Virus record (IMG/VR): IMGVR_UViG_3300027996_000002
Span: 1 to 42,249 of that record
Source of the DNA: a virus
Length of the DNA stretch: 42,249 nt
Direction: 5' to 3' (one strand)
Positions within the stretch are counted from its first letter, which is position 1, and each line of letters starts with the position of its first letter. A program made the translations under genes and the position numbers. The notes under the pieces are model-generated. The model was not told the origin of the DNA, searched no databases, and saw nothing but the letters and a program-made list of their open reading frames with translations. Below are positions 38,762-42,249 of the stretch, piece after piece.

Positions 38762-39678
38762 GAATTAGACAAGGACAAGAAAGATTTCTATTTGAAGAAG
38801 CAGTAGACGGAGCAGCCCCACCTGCCCCAGAACCAGCCGCCCCACCAGCAGAACCCAGTGGCTCAATTTTGGATGGGGTAGTTCCCGAGGCGACTCCCCC
38901 CGCTCCATCAGCCCCTACCTTAGTAGAGGAAGGTTGGCTAAAAGGAATTGATTCATCTCTAGCTAGTGATTCATCACTACAAGCTATTGGTGACCTGCCT
39001 AACTTAGTTAAGAGCTATGTTAATGCTCAAAAGTTAATTGGTAAGGACAAAGTTGTTATCCCTGACCAGTATGCGTCAGACGATGACCGTAGAGCCTTTT
39101 TACATAAGCTTGGACTACCTCATGAGCAGGGTGAGTATAAGGTTGGACTTAACGAAGACGAAGCTAGGGTTACTAAGGAGTTCGTAGATAACTTCTCTAA
39201 CAAAGCTTATGAACTAGGAATCATGCCAGCTAATGCTCAAGAACTTTTGAACTGGTACGACAAGACCCTTGGGGACACACAAGTTTCTGATGCTGCTCAA
39301 TACGAGGATGATGTCAATTCTACCCGTGACGAGCTACGTCAAGAGTACGGACAAGCCTATGATGTGAAGATTAACCTGGCGAACAAGGTCCTTAAAGATA
39401 TCGTGTCTGAAGATATGCTAACTAACATGGCGGAATCAGGTATCGTTAACGATAAAGCCTTTATTCAAACCATGGTTAAGGTTGGGGAATTGTTCACTAA
39501 AGAAGGATCATTTGCTGAAGATACTGTAACTCACGCAGGAGCTTTGACTCCTGAAGAAGCTCAGCGGCAGATTAATGATATCCAATCAAACCTTGATCAC
39601 CCTTATCACCAAACAAACCACGCTAATCATGACCAAGCTACTAAAGATATGCAGAAACTATTTGAATATCTCGCTTGA
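38758..39678 (+). CDS. Capsid assembly scaffolding protein
   Basis: A 306-residue acidic protein. The first 60 residues are Pro/Ala/Glu-rich and disordered. The middle has ADLPNLVKSYVNAQKLIG-like text (here GDLPNLVKSYVNAQKLIG) and VVIPDQYASDDDRRAFLHKL, a pattern shared by podoviral scaffolds. The C-terminus is helical. Located between portal and major capsid genes as in T7 (gp9). A promoter overlaps its stop codon. Confidence 0.85.
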   Translation: MRIRQGQERFLFEEAVDGAAPPAPEPAAPPAEPSGSILDGVVPEATPPAPSAPTLVEEGWLKGIDSSLASDSSLQAIGDLPNLVKSYVNAQKLIGKDKVVIPDQYASDDDRRAFLHKLGLPHEQGEYKVGLNEDEARVTKEFVDNFSNKAYELGIMPANAQELLNWYDKTLGDTQVSDAAQYEDDVNSTRDELRQEYGQAYDVKINLANKVLKDIVSEDMLTNMAESGIVNDKAFIQTMVKVGELFTKEGSFAEDTVTHAGALTPEEAQRQINDIQSNLDHPYHQTNHANHDQATKDMQKLFEYLA

Positions 39679-39702
39679 CACGCACCCAAAATAAGGTACT
39701 CT
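39675..39702 (+). promoter_or_regulatory. Promoter for major capsid gene
   Basis: TTGACA (39675-39680), 16-nt spacer, TACTCT (39697-39702). The -35 is perfect and overlaps the scaffold stop codon; the -10 is weak. The 147-nt gap to the capsid gene holds a long leader without another gene, consistent with extra capsid expression. Confidence 0.5.
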
Positions 39703-39825
39703 AGTAACACATAGTTATTAGGGTAGCCTTTGGGTCCTTTTCGTATAGCTATCAGAACAGACCCGTAATCGCGGATAATCTAGTCGTTAAACAGTTATCA
39801 ATTTGAATTAAATTAGGAGATAAAA

Positions 39826-40764
39826 ATGTCTTTTCAAATTACAGATGCGATGGTCAAACAGTACTCAAGTAATGTTTTCCATCTCTCTCAACAACAAGGT
39901 TCACGGCTAAGTGGTATGGTTCGTAAAGAAAGCCAGAAATCAGAAGCCGCGTTTTATGATCGTATCGGTCAAGTTACTGCTCAGTTAAAAGTAGGACGAC
40001 ATTCAGATACAACTTACCAAGATACTCCACACTCAAGACGTAGGGTAACATTAGAAGATTACTTCTATGCTGATATGGTAGACGAGGAAGATAAACTTCG
40101 TATTATCATGAACCCTGAGTCGGAATACGCTCAAGCAGGTAAATGGGCGCTAGGTCGTGCAATGGATGATGTTATCATCACTGCTGCTTTAGGCTCAGCT
40201 TCCGCAGGTAAAGAAGGTGCTACACCAGTTCCTCTACCTGACACTCAAAAAATCGCAGGATTTGATGGGGCTACAGCTACAGGTGTGGGACTTAATGTTA
40301 AAACTCTTCGTGCAGTTAAAAAGAAATTTAATGCTAATGAAGTTGAAGAAGGTGAACTTTTTATGGCTGTTACGGCTGAGCAACTGGATAACCTTTTAGG
40401 TGAGACAGAAGTTACAAGTTCCGATTTCAATAGTGTTAAGGCTCTTGTTCAAGGTGATGTTGATACCTTTATGGGATTCAAGTTTCTTCGTATTGAACGC
40501 TTACCTGCAATCGCTGCTACCCAAGACTACAACGTAGTTACTGGTGAGGTACCTGGAGACGCTTCAGGAACAGCACCTATTGGTTCACGTAGATGTTTCG
40601 CTTGGCGGAAAGAGGGTATTCTTCTTTCAATCGCTAAAGATGTCCAAGGACGTATTGACCAGTTACCAACTAAGCACTATGCTCACCAAGTATATGCGAA
40701 GATGGGAATCGGCGCGACACGTATGGAAGAAGTGAAAGTAGTCGAAGTAATTACTAAAGAATAA
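39826..40764 (+). CDS. Major capsid protein
   Basis: A 312-residue protein of HK97-like fold expected from position and size (T7 gp10-type). It includes an N-terminal QQQGSRLSGMVR helix, a YEDTPHSRRRVTLEDY-like segment (here YQDTPHSRRRVTLEDYFYAD) and a conserved-looking PTKHYAHQVYAKMGIGATRM C-terminus. TTAGGAGATAAAA precedes ATG 39826. It is flanked by a promoter and a terminator, the classic setting for a highly expressed capsid gene. Confidence 0.9.
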   Translation: MSFQITDAMVKQYSSNVFHLSQQQGSRLSGMVRKESQKSEAAFYDRIGQVTAQLKVGRHSDTTYQDTPHSRRRVTLEDYFYADMVDEEDKLRIIMNPESEYAQAGKWALGRAMDDVIITAALGSASAGKEGATPVPLPDTQKIAGFDGATATGVGLNVKTLRAVKKKFNANEVEEGELFMAVTAEQLDNLLGETEVTSSDFNSVKALVQGDVDTFMGFKFLRIERLPAIAATQDYNVVTGEVPGDASGTAPIGSRRCFAWRKEGILLSIAKDVQGRIDQLPTKHYAHQVYAKMGIGATRMEEVKVVEVITKE

Positions 40765-40769
40765 TAAGT

Positions 40770-40787
40770 GAGGGGCGGAAGCCTCTC
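40770..40787 (+). terminator. Terminator after major capsid gene
   Basis: GAGGGGC, loop GGAA, GCCTCTC (one G-T pair), followed by TTATTT. A short, GC-rich stem right after the capsid stop; probably partial termination so that downstream genes are expressed less. Confidence 0.65.
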
Positions 40788-40804
40788 TTATTTAGGAGAA
40801 AGAA

Positions 40805-41263
40805 ATGGCAGATCAAAACTCAAACCAATATGCAAGTGCTTATGTTACTGAGCCTCGCGGTAAACTTGATCCAAACGAACTGAACGGTCGTGTTCGCAAT
40901 ATTTTTGCAGACATTACTCTTTCAGCGGAAATCGCTACAACTGATACCGTTTTCTTGCACCGACTCCCAGCTAACTCAACGATTAAATCGTGTCGCTTAT
41001 TCGCCCCAGGCGGAACAGCAGGTACGCTTGATCTAGGTTGGAACGCAAGTGCAGACGGCGGAGAAGCCGCTGATCCGAACGGACTATTACCAGGCATCGC
41101 AGGAAACGCTGCGGTAGACTTGACAATGGACCTTTCAAATCAGCAAGCGGGCTACCGTAAGAAATTTTCTGAGCCAGTAGATATCATTCTATCGACTTCA
41201 GTTCTTTCAGCGGGTTGGTCAGGTGACTTAGTACAATTAGAATTAGAGTATATCATTGATTAA
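40805..41263 (+). CDS. Small head protein (decoration or head-completion candidate)
   Basis: A 152-residue, Ala/Gly/Asp-rich beta protein with TTAGGAGAAAG before ATG 40805. Contains a Pro-rich N-terminal arm and repeated strand-like segments (TTDTVFLHRLPANSTIKSCRLF, with VDIILSTSVLSAGWSGDLVQLELEY). It sits between two terminators right after the capsid gene, which suggests high and separate expression, as for decoration proteins. Family not certain. Confidence 0.6.
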   Translation: MADQNSNQYASAYVTEPRGKLDPNELNGRVRNIFADITLSAEIATTDTVFLHRLPANSTIKSCRLFAPGGTAGTLDLGWNASADGGEAADPNGLLPGIAGNAAVDLTMDLSNQQAGYRKKFSEPVDIILSTSVLSAGWSGDLVQLELEYIID

Positions 41264-41294
41264 TTTCAGTGAACTCCTACGGTTTTAAGTTAGA

Positions 41295-41325
41295 GGAGCC
41301 TCTCTTCGGAGGGGCTTCTTTTTAT
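41295..41325 (+). terminator. Strong terminator with TTCG tetraloop
   Basis: AGCCTCTC, TTCG, GAGGGGCT with two further pairs at the base, then TTTTTTATT. A textbook intrinsic terminator between the small head protein and the tail tube A-like gene. Confidence 0.9.
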
Positions 41326-41336
41326 TAGGAGACATG

Positions 41337-42215
41337 ATGGCAACGTCCGTTGAAATTTGTAATGCAGCTTTAATGAGAGTAGGCGCTGAAGCTATTAATG
41401 GTTTTAGTGATAATACTAAAAGAGCTAAGCTGTGTAAAAACCACTATGATAGAATTAAGAAGGAGATGATTGTATCATCACCTTGGAACTTCTGTCTCAA
41501 AAGAACAACTCTATTTGCAGAAAACCAAACCTTTACCACGACTGACGTAGCGATTGCCACTGAGCAAGTAACCCTAACGGCACATGGTAAAGTAACAGGA
41601 CAAAGAGTTACTCCTTCTGTTACTACAGGAAACTCTCTCCCTGAAGGATTATTCACTGGTAGGTCTTACTGGCTTATCGTAGTGGATGCCAACACTGTAA
41701 AGTTTGCCGATACGTTAGCCTTAGCGAACGCGGGTACAGCGATCGATCTTACAAGTATTGGTGTGGGGACATCGAAACTTCTGTTCGGACCTGAGTTTGG
41801 GTTCTTCGGACAGTTTCCCCTTCCTTCAGACTACTTAATTATATTCCGATCAGCGTTTGACTCTATAGAGTCGGCGTCTGTAACTCACTCTCACTCTTTA
41901 CTTTCTCATGGCTTTGATGGGGACACTCTCCATGGCTATCAAGTGGAAGGGAGTAAGCTCTATGCTGACGAGGAAGAGTTTAGGATGATATACCAAGCAG
42001 ACGTAGACGAGAGTTTATTCAGTTCATATTTTCAGCAAGCTCTCATTGCAAAACTGGCGATGGAATTTTCCTATACAATGGTTCAGAGTAATGAACTAAA
42101 AGCAGAGCTTAAGAAAGAACTAAAAGACACATCATCTCTAGCACGCAACAGAGATTCCACTGAGGGTACGCCTTACCCTATGACCGCTAATGAGTGGACA
42201 AACGCGAGGCACTAG
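41337..42215 (+). CDS. Tail tubular protein A-like (T7 gp11-like) with inserted beta domain
   Basis: A 292-residue adaptor linking portal and nozzle. The second of two ATGs (41337) gives better spacing to AGGAG. The N-terminus (VEICNAALMRVGAEAINGF, with KLCKNHYDRIKKEM and SPWNF) and the C-terminus (FSSYFQQALIAKLAMEFSYT) are gp11-like. T7 gp11 is about 196 residues; the excess lies at about 60-150, a beta-rich insert (VTLTAHGKVTGQRV, with GLFTGRSYWLIVVDANTVKF) resembling a common phage surface domain. It ends inside the terminal overlap, one base into the nozzle gene start. Confidence 0.85.
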   Translation: MATSVEICNAALMRVGAEAINGFSDNTKRAKLCKNHYDRIKKEMIVSSPWNFCLKRTTLFAENQTFTTTDVAIATEQVTLTAHGKVTGQRVTPSVTTGNSLPEGLFTGRSYWLIVVDANTVKFADTLALANAGTAIDLTSIGVGTSKLLFGPEFGFFGQFPLPSDYLIIFRSAFDSIESASVTHSHSLLSHGFDGDTLHGYQVEGSKLYADEEEFRMIYQADVDESLFSSYFQQALIAKLAMEFSYTMVQSNELKAELKKELKDTSSLARNRDSTEGTPYPMTANEWTNARH

Positions 42216-42249
42216 TGGGTAGGTTCAATCAAACTATAAATTCATTTTC
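42123..42249. repeat. Right copy of 127-bp terminal overlap
   Basis: Identical to 1-127. It contains the end of the tail tube A-like gene and the first codons of the tail nozzle gene, showing that the contig closes on itself with gene continuity across the junction. Confidence 0.95.

Overview
The window is an apparently complete podovirus-type phage genome, assembled as a circle. Its first 127 bases are repeated exactly as its last 127 bases (1-127 = 42123-42249), so the unique genome is 42,122 bp cut inside the tail tube genes. The gene set (T7-like portal, scaffold, capsid, tail tubes A/B, internal virion proteins and T7-lysozyme-type amidase, with spanin-like and signal-peptide proteins) points to a short-tailed phage of a Gram-negative host. 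I see no phage RNA polymerase, integrase or partition gene, and the promoters I can read look like host sigma70 sites. A lytic lifestyle using host RNA polymerase is the simplest reading, although there is a Cro-like HTH regulator and an operator-rich control region.

Layout. Late genes lie on the + strand from 33.7 kb through the contig ends to 15.6 kb: small and large terminase, portal, Bbp19-like protein, scaffold, major capsid protein, a small head protein, tail tube A-like and B-like proteins, four internal virion (DNA-ejection) proteins, tail proteins including two with Sec signal peptides and a long collagen-containing fibre, then lysis genes. Early genes lie on the - strand from 32.2 kb down to 15.6 kb: an HTH regulator and small proteins, a ubiquitin-like conjugation cassette, primase-helicase, SNF2-type helicase, a possible ssDNA-binding protein, family A DNA polymerase, VRR-NUC nuclease and a terminal HNH endonuclease. 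The two transcription units converge at 15.6 kb, where the stop codons overlap. The region 32.2-33.7 kb is the control region, with twin 31-bp repeats, GCGTTAA boxes, TTGAC half-sites, a minus-strand terminator and divergent promoter-like sequences.

The most notable system is at 25109-29890 (- strand). It holds a ThiS/MoaD-like ubiquitin-like protein with an internal Gly-Gly followed by a 12-residue basic tail, a 590-residue protein with an E2-like catalytic signature (H-x-x-I-x-x-x-G-K-I-C), a JAMM/JAB metalloprotease with a perfect H-S-H-x7-S-x2-D motif, and a ThiF/E1-like adenylating enzyme. Small KOW-like and zinc-finger proteins and a degenerate tRNA-like element lie among or just upstream of these genes. 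Together they make a plausible complete phage-encoded pathway: precursor processing, adenylation, E2 transfer and deconjugation. The substrate is unknown.

Several places show dense coding: frame-overprinted gene pairs at 16410-16687, 22299-22399 and 34398-34597, and many coupled starts (TAATG, ATGA, TAGTG). Several short genes would be missed by a length cut-off: 15251-15421, 16010-16114, 30649-30807, 31268-31378 and 31899-32021. The endolysin frame has no normal start codon and may carry a one-base frameshift.
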